This document shows positions 37,492 through 46,843 of a DNA stretch of 64,000 bases, one piece after another. How positions within the stretch are numbered: position 1 is the stretch's first letter; each line of letters starts with the position of its first letter. The position numbers were made by a program, and so were the translations under genes. Location: NCBI GenBank assembly GCA_963734025.1, contig CAVTFR010000019.1, positions 1 through 64,000 on the forward strand, read 5' to 3'. Below the pieces are notes generated by a model, which was not told where the DNA came from, made no database searches, and saw nothing but the letters and a program-made list of their open reading frames with translations. This stretch comes from JACVRW01 sp963734025. Its GTDB lineage: Bacteria; Actinomycetota; Thermoleophilia; Solirubrobacterales; Thermoleophilaceae.

Positions 37492-37782
37492 CTAGCCGTC
37501 CTCCGCATCGGTTTGTGCGTCCGTAGGCCGGCGCTTGAACAAGCCCCTCACGACGTGCATGGCGAACACGAACAGGTTGCCTGCACCGTTGGCCTGAAGG
37601 GCATTGCTGACCCAAAGAAGCGTGAGCAGGGCGAGGGCCACAACCAGCGCCATGCTGTAGCCCGCCACGGCGGCGGCCACCGTGCATACCCCCACTACAG
37701 CCGCCGGTATCCACGGCCGAAGCCTCAAACTCTCACCCCTCTCCCTGCGCCGCATGCCTCGGCTCCGCGCCCCGGCTTTCAC
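37492..37782 (-). CDS. Small two-helix membrane protein
   Basis: A 96-aa protein with a basic N-terminus and two adjacent hydrophobic segments (IPAAVVGVCTVAAAVAGYSM and LVVALALLTLLWVSNALQAN), then FAMHVVRGLFKRRPTDAQ. No known family. It is near the MFS gene but convergent to the upstream SnoaL-like gene. Confidence 0.55.
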   Translation of the reverse strand: MKAGARSRGMRRRERGESLRLRPWIPAAVVGVCTVAAAVAGYSMALVVALALLTLLWVSNALQANGAGNLFVFAMHVVRGLFKRRPTDAQTDAEDG

Positions 37783-37826
37783 TGCACGATCCTACGGATC
37801 GTCCGCTTGGCACGCAACGGGTGTAA

Positions 37827-39164
37827 TCAGCCGCGCATCATCGTGCTCGAGGCGTAGGCCGCCTCGGCCTCGGCGAGCACCGCAGCTCGGGCCGGGCTCG
37901 CTTCGGACCGCTCGACGTCGCGCATGCCGGGCACGAAGTAGGCGGCGCAGGTGACGAGCGCTCCGACGACGCCGGCCGCGACGAGCGTCCCGCGCGTGCC
38001 GATCGCCGCGGCGACGGGGCCGGTCAGCGCGAACGAGAGCGGCAGCAGCCCGATCGAGATGAGCCAGTCGAGGCTCGAGACGCGCCCGAGCATCGCGCGC
38101 GGCACGTGGCGCTGCTTGAGCGTCGCCCAGACGATCGTGCCGGCCGTCTCGAGCGCGTTGAAGGCGAGCGCGGCGAGCATCAGCTGCCAGAGCGCCGACG
38201 ACAGGCCGTAGCCGACGACCGCGAGCGTCGCGAGCGTCCAGGCCCCGTAGATGAACGTGATGCCGCGGCGCGGGATGTCGCGCCTGCCCATGACGATCGC
38301 GCAGGCGACCGAGCCGAGCCCTCCGGCGCCGAGCACGATCCCGAGGTCGCGGGCGCTGCCGCCGAGCTCGTTCTTGACGAGGTAGGGCAGCAGCACCTCG
38401 ACCGGCCCCATGAAGCACAGGTACGCGACCGCCGCGCTCGCGAACGTGGCCCACAGCCAGACGCGGCTGCGCACGAAGCGCCAGCCCTCGGCGAGGTCAC
38501 GGACGACGGACAGCGACTCGGTCGAGGCGCGGCCGACTCGCACCCGCACCGTCAGCAGCACGCACGCCGAGAACAGGAACGACGCGCTGTCGAGCGCGAA
38601 GACGAGCCCGGCGCCTCCGGCTGCGACGACCATCCCGCCCACCGCCGGTCCCGCCATGCGCAGCACGAGCGGGCGCATCAGCTGGTCGAGCGCGTTCGCC
38701 TGCGGCAGCCGCTCGGGTGGCACGATGTCCGGCACGAGGGCGTCGAAGGCGGGCGCGTAGAACGCCGCGCCCGTGCCGTAGAGCGCGGCGAGCATCGCCA
38801 CGTGCCAGACCTCGAGCATCCCGCCCACGGCGAGGACGGTCAGAACCGCCCCCGCGAACGCCCGCAGCAGGTCGGCGGCCACCATCATGAGCCTGCGGTT
38901 GAAGCGGTCACTCGCCACGCCGCCGACGAGCAGGAACAGGATCGTCGGCACGGTCATCGCGATGCCGACGATCGACATCGCCGTTGGAACGTCGGACAGC
39001 TCGTAGACCTGCCACGCGACGGCGACGAGGAAGGCGCCGTCGCCGAGCAGCGATACGCAGGTCGCGATCCAGAGCTTGCGGAACTCGGGGTCGCGCAGCA
39101 CCGCGACCAGCCCGGCGCGCTCTATGCCGCCGGCGCGGTCGAGCGCTTCGTGGCTATGGTGCAT
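37827..39164 (-). CDS. MFS transporter (EntS/MFS_3-like)
   Basis: A 445-aa protein with 12 predicted helices. LWIATCVSLLGDGAFLVAVA opens helix 1. The signature loop is GGVASDRFNRRLMMVAADLL between helices 2 and 3, and NALETAGTIVWATLKQRHVP lies late. This subfamily exports siderophores, antibiotics or signals. Its start overlaps the end of the GGDEF-EAL gene by 11 bp, so it is the last gene of a coupled three-gene operon. Confidence 0.92.
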   Translation of the reverse strand: MHHSHEALDRAGGIERAGLVAVLRDPEFRKLWIATCVSLLGDGAFLVAVAWQVYELSDVPTAMSIVGIAMTVPTILFLLVGGVASDRFNRRLMMVAADLLRAFAGAVLTVLAVGGMLEVWHVAMLAALYGTGAAFYAPAFDALVPDIVPPERLPQANALDQLMRPLVLRMAGPAVGGMVVAAGGAGLVFALDSASFLFSACVLLTVRVRVGRASTESLSVVRDLAEGWRFVRSRVWLWATFASAAVAYLCFMGPVEVLLPYLVKNELGGSARDLGIVLGAGGLGSVACAIVMGRRDIPRRGITFIYGAWTLATLAVVGYGLSSALWQLMLAALAFNALETAGTIVWATLKQRHVPRAMLGRVSSLDWLISIGLLPLSFALTGPVAAAIGTRGTLVAAGVVGALVTCAAYFVPGMRDVERSEASPARAAVLAEAEAAYASSTMMRG

Positions 39165-42100
39165 CGGCCGCGAGGGCGCCCCCGCCTGCCCGCGAGGCGA
39201 GATGCTCGAGCACGGCGTCGGCGTCCATCGGGCGCGCGAAGAAGAAGCCCTGGCCGAACTCGCAGCCGAGGTCGCGCAGCGAGGTCCACTGCTCCGAGAG
39301 CTCGATCCCTTCGGCCACGACCTGCAGCCTCAGGGTGGTCCCGAGCGCCAGCACGGCGGAGGCGAGCTCGGAGGTCTCGGGCGTCGCGCCGTCGGTCAGG
39401 AACGAGCGGTCCATCTTGAGCACGTCGACGGGGAAGCGGCTCAGGTAGCTGAGCGACGAATAGCCCGTGCCGAAGTCGTCGAGCGCGAGCCGCACGCCCA
39501 GCGCCTTCAGCTCCTCGAGCCGCATGACGGCGAGCTCGGTATCGGCCATGAGGACCGACTCGGTGATCTCGAGCGTCAGCGCCGAGGGCTCGATGCCGGC
39601 CTCCTGCACCGCGTCGCGGACGTCGGAGATGACGTCGCTGTGCTGAAGCTGCTTGACCGAGAGGTTGATGCTCATCGTCGGCGCCGACCCCGCCGGCAGC
39701 CGGTCCCGGAGGCGGCGCGCGTGGCGGCAGCCCTCGCGCAGGACCCAGCGCCCGATCGGGATGATCAGCCCGGTTTCCTCGGCGAGTGGGATGAACTGCC
39801 CCGGCGGGATCAGCCCGCGCTCGGGGTGGCGCCAGCGCAGCAGCGCCTCGACGCCGAAGACGCTGCCGTCCTCGAGCCGCACGAGCGGCTGGTAGTGGAG
39901 CTCGAGCTGCTCTGTGGCGATCGCGCGCTGCAGGTCGGTGCGGAGCTCGAGCCGGGCGAGGACGCCCTCGTGCATCTCGGGCTCGAACATGCGGTAGCTG
40001 CCCTTGCCGTCGCGCTTCGCGCGATACATGGCGGCGTCGGCGTCGCGGATCAGCTCCTCGGCGCCCGCCGGGGTGTCCTCCTCGACCACCGAGATGCCGA
40101 TGCTGCAGCGCAGCGAGAGCTCCTTGTGGGCCACCCGCAGCGGCATCGCAAGCGACTCCAGCACGCGCTCCGCCGTGTCGGCCGCCTGCTGGACGTCGTC
40201 GATGTCCTCGAGCAGCAGCGCGAACTCGTCGCCGCCGAAGCGGGCGGCGGTGTCGCTCGCGCGCACGCTCGTCGCAAGCCGCTTCGCGACCACCGAGAGC
40301 ACCTCGTCGCCGGCGGCGTGCCCGAGGCTGTCGTTGATCGTCTTGAAGTCGTCCAGGTCGAGGAACACGACCGCGATCCCGCGGTGCTCGCGCCGGTTGC
40401 GCGCGATCGCGTGGCGCACTCGCTCGGCGAACAGGGCGCGGTTGGCGAGCCCGGTGACCGGGTCGTGGAAGGCCTGATGCGTGAGCTGCTCCTCGAAGGC
40501 CTGGCGCTCGCTGACGTCGCGGCAGTTGAGGACGATGCCGCCGACGTGCTCGTCGTCGACGAGGTTGGTGCAGTTGACCTCGAACTGCTGCGGCGTGCCG
40601 TCGCGGTGGACGAGCGTGCACTGCACGACGTGCGGCTGGTCCCCGGTCACCGATCCGACGTCCTCCAGCATCTCGCGCACGCGCCCGCCGTCCGAGTCGT
40701 GGACGAGCTCCGCGAACGGGCGGCCGGTCACCTCCGACGGCACGTAGCCGAGCAGCCGCTCGACCGAGGGGCTCTGGTACGAGATCGTCCCGTCCGGCCC
40801 GATGACCGTGATCAGGTCGCTCGCATGCCGGACGAGCGATCCGAAGCGGGCCTCGCCGCGGCGCCGGTGGATCTCCTCCGTCAGCGAGGCACGCTCGAGC
40901 GCCAGCGCCACCTGCGACGCGAGCGCGCGCAGCGAGGCGCGGATCGCCTCGGGCGGCGCGGTGCGGCCCGCGGCGACCAGCAGCCTGCGCTCGCGGTGCG
41001 GCGGGGCCAGGTCGAGCACGAGGGCGCGGTTGTGGTCGCCCGGCAGCCCAAGGGCGGCCAGGGCATCGACGCGGAGCCTCACGACCTCACCGTCGCGCGC
41101 GGCCTCGAGCAGCGCGGCGTCGAGCGCCGCGTCGGAGCCGGCCGAGCGCACGAGGGTCATCAGGTCGGGTCCGGCCAGCGCGCGGGCCGCGCTCAGCGCG
41201 ACCTGGTCGATCTCGTCGCGGCCGGCCGCCGCCACCAGGTCGGTGCCGGAGGCGCTCAGCATGCGCTCGCGCTCGAGCGAGCGCTCCTGCTGGCGCATCA
41301 GCCCGGCCATGCGCAGGATCACCAGCCCGAACAGCGTGATCGACGCCGCCCGCACCACGGCGAAGTCGTAGTCGCCGACGGACAGGTCGTGGACCATCCC
41401 CATCGTCGGGGCGATGAGCGACGCGCCCGTCAGCAGGGCGAGCCGGAAGCGGGTCAGCCCCTCCCCGCGCTTGACGGCGGGCTCGTCGATGTCCGACATC
41501 GACGGGTGCAGCGCCGCGGCACCCCAGAGCAGGTAGAAGCCGATCCAGCCGGCATCGAGCCAGAGCTGGTGGTCGTAGGTTCCGTGCAGGATCATCAGCC
41601 CGTACACGAAGTCCGTGACGAGCAGGCAGATGATGCTCGCGCACATCAGGTGGAACGCCGGCCGGCGCTGTCCGCCGTCGAGGGCGAGCCGCACCGCGAC
41701 CGCGAGCAGGAGCACGTCGGCGAGCGGGTAGGCGACGGAGACGAAGCGCCCGACCGTCGAAAGCGTGTCGTCGTGGAGGTACGGGACCATCAGCCAGATC
41801 CACGACGGCAGCGCCAGGCCGACCGTCATGATCGCCGCATCGATCGCGCTCCCGCGATCGCTGCCGCGCGTGCGGCGGCGCTCGAGGACCACGAGGCCCG
41901 CGATGAGCGCCGGATAGACGAGCAGGTAGGCGGCGTCACCGAGCGACGGGAACGGGACGTCGCGGTCGAGCAGCAGCGGGTAGCTGTACGTGTAGAGGTC
42001 GCCGAGCCAGAAGAGCGTGAAGCCGATTGCGAAGCAGCTCCAGGCGGCGCGGGCGCGCGGCTCGTGCAGCCGTATCCCGGCGAGGATCGCGAGCACGGGC

Positions 42101-42219
42101 GCGAGGCCGAGCACGTTCATGAGCGGGCCGCTGCCCTCGAGCGGCGGCACGAACAGATAGACGCCGAGCAGCAGCGCCCCCGCCGCGAGGAAGACGATCC
42201 AGGCGCGGCGCGAGAGCAT
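39154..42219 (-). CDS. Membrane PAS-GGDEF-EAL cyclic-di-GMP protein
   Basis: A 1021-aa protein. About nine N-terminal membrane helices (first AWIVFLAAGALLLGVYLFVP) are followed by a GAF-like stretch and a PAS domain (LITVIGPDGTISYQSPSVER). The GGDEF domain has intact GGDEF (residues 662-666) and an inhibitory I-site RASD five residues before it. The EAL domain has EALLRWRHPE (E791), later ESVLMADTE and the loop LDDFGTGYSSLSYL. Both catalytic domains look complete, so it may make and degrade c-di-GMP, with the membrane part as sensor. Its ATG overlaps the alpha-oxoamine synthase stop (TGATG). Confidence 0.95.
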   Translation of the reverse strand: MLSRRAWIVFLAAGALLLGVYLFVPPLEGSGPLMNVLGLAPVLAILAGIRLHEPRARAAWSCFAIGFTLFWLGDLYTYSYPLLLDRDVPFPSLGDAAYLLVYPALIAGLVVLERRRTRGSDRGSAIDAAIMTVGLALPSWIWLMVPYLHDDTLSTVGRFVSVAYPLADVLLLAVAVRLALDGGQRRPAFHLMCASIICLLVTDFVYGLMILHGTYDHQLWLDAGWIGFYLLWGAAALHPSMSDIDEPAVKRGEGLTRFRLALLTGASLIAPTMGMVHDLSVGDYDFAVVRAASITLFGLVILRMAGLMRQQERSLERERMLSASGTDLVAAAGRDEIDQVALSAARALAGPDLMTLVRSAGSDAALDAALLEAARDGEVVRLRVDALAALGLPGDHNRALVLDLAPPHRERRLLVAAGRTAPPEAIRASLRALASQVALALERASLTEEIHRRRGEARFGSLVRHASDLITVIGPDGTISYQSPSVERLLGYVPSEVTGRPFAELVHDSDGGRVREMLEDVGSVTGDQPHVVQCTLVHRDGTPQQFEVNCTNLVDDEHVGGIVLNCRDVSERQAFEEQLTHQAFHDPVTGLANRALFAERVRHAIARNRREHRGIAVVFLDLDDFKTINDSLGHAAGDEVLSVVAKRLATSVRASDTAARFGGDEFALLLEDIDDVQQAADTAERVLESLAMPLRVAHKELSLRCSIGISVVEEDTPAGAEELIRDADAAMYRAKRDGKGSYRMFEPEMHEGVLARLELRTDLQRAIATEQLELHYQPLVRLEDGSVFGVEALLRWRHPERGLIPPGQFIPLAEETGLIIPIGRWVLREGCRHARRLRDRLPAGSAPTMSINLSVKQLQHSDVISDVRDAVQEAGIEPSALTLEITESVLMADTELAVMRLEELKALGVRLALDDFGTGYSSLSYLSRFPVDVLKMDRSFLTDGATPETSELASAVLALGTTLRLQVVAEGIELSEQWTSLRDLGCEFGQGFFFARPMDADAVLEHLASRAGGGALAADAP

Positions 42220-43532
42220 CAGGCCGCTTCCTCCAGCGGCGGTTCGCTCGGCCTGAGCTCACCGGCGGCGGCCAGCCGCTCCAGCGCTTCGATCAGCGAG
42301 TCGACCTCCTCGTCGGTGTTGGCCGCCGTGAGCTGCACGCGGAAGCCGACCTCGTCCTTGGGGACGAGCGGGTAGGCGGCGAGGGTCACGTACACGCCGT
42401 GGTCGAAGAGGAAGCGCCCGACAGCGTCGATGCGCCGGTGGTCGCGCAGCGGGATCTCGATGATCGGCAGGCCCGAGCGGTTGGGCGTCTCGATTCCGAG
42501 CCGCCCCAGCGCCGCGAGCACGCGGTCCGTCAGCCGCCAGAGCCTGGCGCGCAGGGCGTCGCCGCGGGCCTCGTTCACGTCGAAGCCGGCGAGCACGGTC
42601 GCGAGCGACGCCACCGGCGACGGGCCGGAGTAGAGATACGGAGGCGCGGCGACCTTCAGCAGGTCCTTGACGTCGGTCGGGCAGGCGATGAAGGCGAGCA
42701 GCGACGAGTACGCCTTGGAGAAGCCACCGACCAGCACCACGTTGTCGTAGGTCTCGCCGAAGTGACGCACGATGCTGTTCCCGCGAATGCCGTACGGGCA
42801 GGGCTCGTCCGGCGTGCGCTCGCCGATCACGCCGAAGCCGTGCGCGTCGTCGACGTAGAGGAGCGCGCCGTGGCGGCGCGTGACCTCCGCGAACGCGACC
42901 AGGTCGGGGGCGTTCCCGGTCATGCTGTTGATGCCGTCCATGCAGACGAGCCGCGTCGGGTCGCGCTCGGCCGACAGCAGCGCGTCGAGGTGCTCGGGGT
43001 CCTCGAAGCGGAAGCGCCGCACGGCGACCCCGCGGGCCCGCGCGATCTGACAGCCGTCATAGATCGTCTTGTGCGCGCGGGCGTCGAGGAAGATCGTGCC
43101 GGAGGCCGCCAGCAGCGGGATCACCGACATGTGGATGTGCGTGATCGTCGGCAGGACGAGCGAGTCCTCCGACCCGAGCAGCGCGGTCAGGCGCTCCTCG
43201 ATCTCCTCGTAGAGCACGGGGCTGCCGAGCAGCCGCGACCAGCTCGGATGCGTGCCCCAGCGTTCGAGGTAGGCGGGGATCGCGTCGAGGATCTCGCGGT
43301 CGAGGTCGAAGCCGAGGTAGTTGCAGGAGGCGAAGTCCGCGAGCCACCGGTCGCCGACGCGGATCATGCGCGCGTCGATCTCGTCGATGACCGCGTCCAT
43401 CATCGGGTGCGACGCCTTGAGCATCGACAGGTCGCTGCAGGTTGCGAGCCAGTGCTCGAGCCACGGGCGCCGGTTCAGCTGCGGCGTCTTGCCGGGGATC
43501 CGGGCCGTGCTCCCGAGTTCGGGAAGACTCAT
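42219..43532 (-). CDS. Alpha-oxoamine synthase family PLP enzyme (BioF/CqsA-like)
   Basis: A 437-aa fold-type I PLP enzyme. Landmarks are LADFASCNYLGFDLDREILD, the GSPVLYEEIEERLTALLGSE block, YVDDAHGFGVIGERTPDEPC and the lysine motif VLVGGFSKAYSS (K273, Schiff base). The family condenses an amino acid with an acyl-CoA; members are BioF, Kbl, HemA, Spt and the autoinducer synthases CqsA and LqsA. There are no bio genes near. The coupling to a GGDEF-EAL sensor and an exporter argues for a small-molecule product with signalling or envelope function rather than biotin, but this is inference. It has an extra N-terminal segment of about 45 residues. Confidence 0.87.
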   Translation of the reverse strand: MSLPELGSTARIPGKTPQLNRRPWLEHWLATCSDLSMLKASHPMMDAVIDEIDARMIRVGDRWLADFASCNYLGFDLDREILDAIPAYLERWGTHPSWSRLLGSPVLYEEIEERLTALLGSEDSLVLPTITHIHMSVIPLLAASGTIFLDARAHKTIYDGCQIARARGVAVRRFRFEDPEHLDALLSAERDPTRLVCMDGINSMTGNAPDLVAFAEVTRRHGALLYVDDAHGFGVIGERTPDEPCPYGIRGNSIVRHFGETYDNVVLVGGFSKAYSSLLAFIACPTDVKDLLKVAAPPYLYSGPSPVASLATVLAGFDVNEARGDALRARLWRLTDRVLAALGRLGIETPNRSGLPIIEIPLRDHRRIDAVGRFLFDHGVYVTLAAYPLVPKDEVGFRVQLTAANTDEEVDSLIEALERLAAAGELRPSEPPLEEAA

Positions 43533-43573
43533 AGGGAGCTATTTCGACCGCTGGCCGTAGTTCTTGAAGCGCC

Positions 43574-43998
43574 TCAGCGCGGCTTCGCGCCCGGGTAGCG
43601 CTCGAGCCCGTCGTCCGGGACCGGCTCCCAGACCGCCGCGCTCTCCACGTGCGCGCGCCAGCTCGGCCGCACCCCGGGGTCGCCGTCGAACGCCGGCAGC
43701 CTGACGCTCATGTGCTGCGAGCCCTCCGGGATCACGGCTGAACAGATGCGAGCCGCACTGCGCGGCAGAAGCACTTCTCGAAGCCGCCGTCCGGATGGCG
43801 CCAGCACTGCACGAGCTCCTCGCCCTTGACGAGCCGGAAGGTACGCGCGTCGATGCGCGCCTGGGCCGACGAGCCGGAGCCGGTGCGGCGCTGGCAGCGC
43901 GTGCAGTGGCAGTAGCCGGCGGCGCTGACGGGCTCGGTCAGCTCGAAGCGGACGCCGCCGCAGAGGCAGCCGCCTGTCAGAGAGGGCTCGGGCGCCAC
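43574..43998 (-). CDS. GFA/CENP-V-family zinc protein, two frameshifts
   Basis: The N-terminal part has MAPEPSLTGGCLCGGVRFEL and GYCHCTRCQRRTGSGSSAQA, with the GFA zinc cysteines, then EKCFCR. The expected next piece QCGSHLFSRDP is in a second frame near 43760-43737. The end EGSQHMSVRLPAFDGDPGVR, then VWEPVPDDGLERYP, is in a third frame. Two single-base indels (about 43760 and 43735) would restore the usual 140-aa protein. Members are glutathione-dependent formaldehyde-activating enzyme-like; most have no proven reaction. Confidence 0.75.
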
Positions 43999-44072
43999 GC
44001 CGTCGAGTCTTGCACGCCCTCCGAGAGCGAGGCCCGCGACGTGGCGCGCGCCGACAGCTAGCTTTGATTGTC

Positions 44073-44424
44073 ATGGCGCGACCCGCAAGACGTCATCCGA
44101 GCCGCCTACCGCGCCTTCAACGAGCGCGACATCGACGCGGCACTCGAGCTGATGCACCCGGACGTCGACTGGCCCAACGCCTGGGAGGGCGGGCGGGTGA
44201 ACGGACGCCAGGGCGTGCGCGACTACTGGACGAGGCAGTTCGAGGCGATCTCAGGGCCGCGTCGAGCCGGAGGCCCTCCAGCGAGGAGCCGGACGGCTCG
44301 ATGACCGTCGAGGTTCATCAGGTCGTCCACGACGTTGCGGACCGGGGAGCTCCTCGCGGACTCGCGTGTCCGCCATCGCTACCGCTTCGAGGACGGCCTC
44401 ATGACGCGGATGGACGTGCTCTAG
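44073..44424 (+). CDS. SnoaL-like protein, several frameshifts
   Basis: The domain reads DVIRAAYRAFNERDIDAALE, LMHPDVDWPNAWEGGRVNGR and YWTRQFEAI in one frame. It then continues as EEPDGSMTVEVHQVVHDVAD in a second frame and ELLADSRVRHRYRFEDGLMT, RMDVL, stop 44422-44424, in a third. ATG 44073 is the likely start but needs a shift within its first five codons. Breaks lie near 44085, 44255 and 44345. The end overlaps the convergent EamA gene by about 25 bp. Confidence 0.6.
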
Positions 44425-45352
44425 GACTGTCGCCGCGGACGCGCGACAGCGGCTCCTCGCGGCTCGTCAGGTAGGCGCCGCACAGGACGAGCGCCGTTCC
44501 GAGGATCGCCGCCACGGCGATCGACTCGTCGAGCAGCAGCGCGCCCAGCAGGATCGCGACGACCGGTACGAAGTAGAGCGTGACCGAGCCGCGGGTGGCC
44601 CCCACACGGCCGACGAGCGTCGTGAACCAGACGTACGCGAGCGCCGTGCCGATCGACCCGAGCGCGATCATCGGCAGGAGGCTCTCCCAGGCGAAGGTGG
44701 ACTCGCCGGCGGCGACCGTGCCGACCGGCAGCAGCAGCACGAGCGCCACGAGCTGGGCGCGCCAGATCACCGGCAGCGCCCCGTTGCGGCGCTGGAGCGG
44801 CGCCGCGAGGTTGAAGGCGCAGCCGTAGAGGATCGTCGCGAGCAGGACGAGCACGATTCCGAGCCCGGTCGAGTCGCCCTCGCCGAACGACGGCGATGCC
44901 ACCGCCACCACGCCGAGGAAGCCGATCACCAGCCCGCCCGCCTGCAGCCGGCCGGGCAGATGACGCACCGCGATCGCACCGATCAGCGCCGTGAAGAGCG
45001 GCGCGGCGGCGTTGATCATCCCGGCGAGCGACGACTCGATCCACTGCTGCGCGACCGAGAACAGCATGAACGGAACCGCCATCCAGATCACGCCGAGCAG
45101 CGCGACGAGCGGCCAGTCGGAGCGCGGCACCGGCCGCCGCGCGCCGGGCACGATCGCGAGCGTGACCGCTCCGAAGAACACGCGCAGGAACGCGACGAGC
45201 CCGGGCTCGAAGTTCCTCAGCCCCAGCTCGATGAACAGGAACGAGGCCCCCCAGGTGAGCGCCACGCCCGCAAGCAGGGCCCAGTCGAGCGGGCCGAAGG
45301 CCTCGGCGCTCGCCGCCGCCGGCCGCGGCGCCGCGTCAGCCCGAGCGCTCAC
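44399..45352 (-). CDS. EamA/DMT-family transporter
   Basis: A 317-aa membrane protein with two EamA repeats and ten helices. WALLAGVALTWGASFLFIEL starts repeat 1 and LVLLATILYGCAFNLAAPLQ starts repeat 2; SSLAGMINAAAPLFTALIGA and GATRGSVTLYFVPVVAILLG are the corresponding repeat ends. Substrates of this superfamily are amino acids, nucleotide sugars or other small metabolites. GTG 45352 overlaps the TGA of the upstream gene (GTGA), so the two are translationally coupled. Confidence 0.92.
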   Translation of the reverse strand: MSARADAAPRPAAASAEAFGPLDWALLAGVALTWGASFLFIELGLRNFEPGLVAFLRVFFGAVTLAIVPGARRPVPRSDWPLVALLGVIWMAVPFMLFSVAQQWIESSLAGMINAAAPLFTALIGAIAVRHLPGRLQAGGLVIGFLGVVAVASPSFGEGDSTGLGIVLVLLATILYGCAFNLAAPLQRRNGALPVIWRAQLVALVLLLPVGTVAAGESTFAWESLLPMIALGSIGTALAYVWFTTLVGRVGATRGSVTLYFVPVVAILLGALLLDESIAVAAILGTALVLCGAYLTSREEPLSRVRGDSPRARPSAS

Positions 45353-46314
45353 CCAGCCTCGCGGATCAGCTCGTCCACGAGCCTCAGCTTCTCGACCACC
45401 GCCGGAGCGAGCACGAAGGGGTAGAGGTCGTCGCGGCCCATGCTGCGGTTGATCGCGTTGAGGGCGTAGCTGAGCGACAGCCAGCCGGCGACGATCTCGT
45501 CGAAGCTCGTGGGCTGGGCGCGCGGGGCCGCGGCGAAGGCGTCTCCCGCGGGCACGTCCGGGCCACGCAGCTCGAGCCCGTAGGCGGCGGCCGTCTGCGA
45601 GGTGTCGCGCATGTGCAGGTAGTGGGCGAAAGTCTCGGCCCAGTCCTCGGCCGGGTGCATGGTCGCGTAGGCGCTCACGTGGCGCTCCTGCCAGCCGTCG
45701 GGTGGGCCCTCGGCGTAGTGGCGCTCGAGCGCGGCGGCGTAGTCCTCGAGCTCGTCGCCGAAAAGCGCCCGCGCGCGCTCGAGCCGCTGCTCGTCCGGGG
45801 CGAGCACGGTCCAGTAGAAGTGGCCCACCTCGTGCCGGAAGTGCCCGAGCAGCGTCCGGTAGGGCTCGCCGAGCTCGCGGCGCATGCGCTCGCGGTGCGG
45901 ATCGTCGGCCTCGGCCAGGTCGAGCGTGACGACGCCGTTCGCGTGTCCGGTCGTCACCGGCTCGCAGGCGCTCGAGAGCAGGTCGAAGCTCACGCCCTCG
46001 AGCGGCAGGCCGAGCTCGCCGACCTCGAACAGGAGCCGCCGCTTCGCGGCTTCGGCGCTGCGCAGGGCGGCGAGCCCCTCGGCGTCCGCGTCGGCGGGCC
46101 GGGTGCGCGTGAGCCGGCAGCTGAAGCAGAGCTCGCCGGGCGCATCGGCCTGCCAGTTGCACGCGGCGGTCTCGAAGTTCGCGCAGCGCGGGCCTTCCAG
46201 AGCGCCGAGCTCGCGCTCGGGCCAGCGGAAGCCGAGCTCGGTTCCGCAGTTGAGGCAGGCCGTGTTCTCGAAGAAGACGAGCTGCGAGCAGTTGGGGCAG
46301 GCGAAGGCGCGCAT
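45349..46314 (-). CDS. Zinc-ribbon putative metallopeptidase
   Basis: A 321-aa protein. MRAFACPNCSQLVFFENTAC, then LNCG, forms an N-terminal zinc ribbon. A second Cys cluster is RCANFETAACNW with CFSC. The large C-terminal domain has the zincin motif HFRHEVGHFYW (HExxH) and later HPAEDWAETFAHYLHMRDT supplying a likely third ligand. This matches the putative zinc-binding peptidase family (zinc_ribbon_10 plus zincin domain). Substrate unknown. It is followed by the coupled EamA gene. Confidence 0.9.
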   Translation of the reverse strand: MRAFACPNCSQLVFFENTACLNCGTELGFRWPERELGALEGPRCANFETAACNWQADAPGELCFSCRLTRTRPADADAEGLAALRSAEAAKRRLLFEVGELGLPLEGVSFDLLSSACEPVTTGHANGVVTLDLAEADDPHRERMRRELGEPYRTLLGHFRHEVGHFYWTVLAPDEQRLERARALFGDELEDYAAALERHYAEGPPDGWQERHVSAYATMHPAEDWAETFAHYLHMRDTSQTAAAYGLELRGPDVPAGDAFAAAPRAQPTSFDEIVAGWLSLSYALNAINRSMGRDDLYPFVLAPAVVEKLRLVDELIREAG

Positions 46315-46328
46315 CGCAGCCCTCGAGA

Positions 46329-46793
46329 CTAGGCGGGCGGCGGCTCTCCTCTCCCGGCGGCCTCGAAGGCCTCGGCACGCGAGGTGAACGAGCGCGCCTG
46401 CACCGCCCGGTCGCCCTCGAACGTCCAGAGGACCGCGAGCTCCTGCGCCACGGGGACACCGCTCTCGCCGCCCCGCCCGGAGATGCTGACGACCACCACC
46501 GCCTGCTCGCCGAGGTCGACGATCTCCTCGAGCGTCTGCCTGTAGCCGTCCCAGGTCTCGCGCGTGTCGGCGATCCACTCCTGCGTTCCCTCGAATCCCC
46601 TCAGGACGCGGCCGTCCCAGACGAGGTGGAACTCGAAGTCGGGCGCGAGCCGCTCGCGCGCCAGCTCCTCGAAGGTGTCAAGGTCGCCGCGTTCGAGCGC
46701 TTCGTAGCCCTGCCTCAGGAAGTCGATGTGCGCGGGCACCGGTAGCCAGTATCGCGGCCCGGCGCCCGGCGTCACGGAGGTGCGTGGATTCAT
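46329..46793 (-). CDS. SnoaL/NTF2-like protein
   Basis: A 154-aa protein with IDFLRQGYEALERGDLDTFE, APDFEFHLVWDGRVLRGFEG and VVVVSISGRGG, the helix and strands of a SnoaL-like domain. ATG 46793 is the first base next to the TTACCT palindrome, so the gene is probably controlled by the divergent MmyB-like regulator. The zinc-ribbon peptidase gene lies 14 bp downstream on the same strand and may share the transcript. Confidence 0.8.
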   Translation of the reverse strand: MNPRTSVTPGAGPRYWLPVPAHIDFLRQGYEALERGDLDTFEELARERLAPDFEFHLVWDGRVLRGFEGTQEWIADTRETWDGYRQTLEEIVDLGEQAVVVVSISGRGGESGVPVAQELAVLWTFEGDRAVQARSFTSRAEAFEAAGRGEPPPA

Positions 46794-46807
46794 TACCTCG
46801 CAGGTAA
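46793..46807. promoter_or_regulatory. Operator palindrome TTACCT-CGC-AGGTAA
   Basis: A perfect 6-3-6 palindrome between the divergent SnoaL-like and MmyB-like genes. It touches the ATG of the first gene and lies 23 bp upstream of the TAGTGT -10 of the regulator. It is the obvious candidate binding site. Confidence 0.65.
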
Positions 46808-46843
46808 CCGTCGTGCAGCAAGACCGCCGCTAGTGTCGGCAGG

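Noticed and set aside
39076..42375. 1099-codon plus-strand open frame across the GGDEF-EAL gene
   Set aside because: It is antisense to a clear PAS-GGDEF-EAL protein and has the Arg/Glu/Ala-rich composition of a shadow frame.
42219..43532. Calling the alpha-oxoamine synthase gene bioF
   Set aside because: No biotin genes are nearby, the N-terminus is longer than BioF and the operon context differs, so only the family is assigned.
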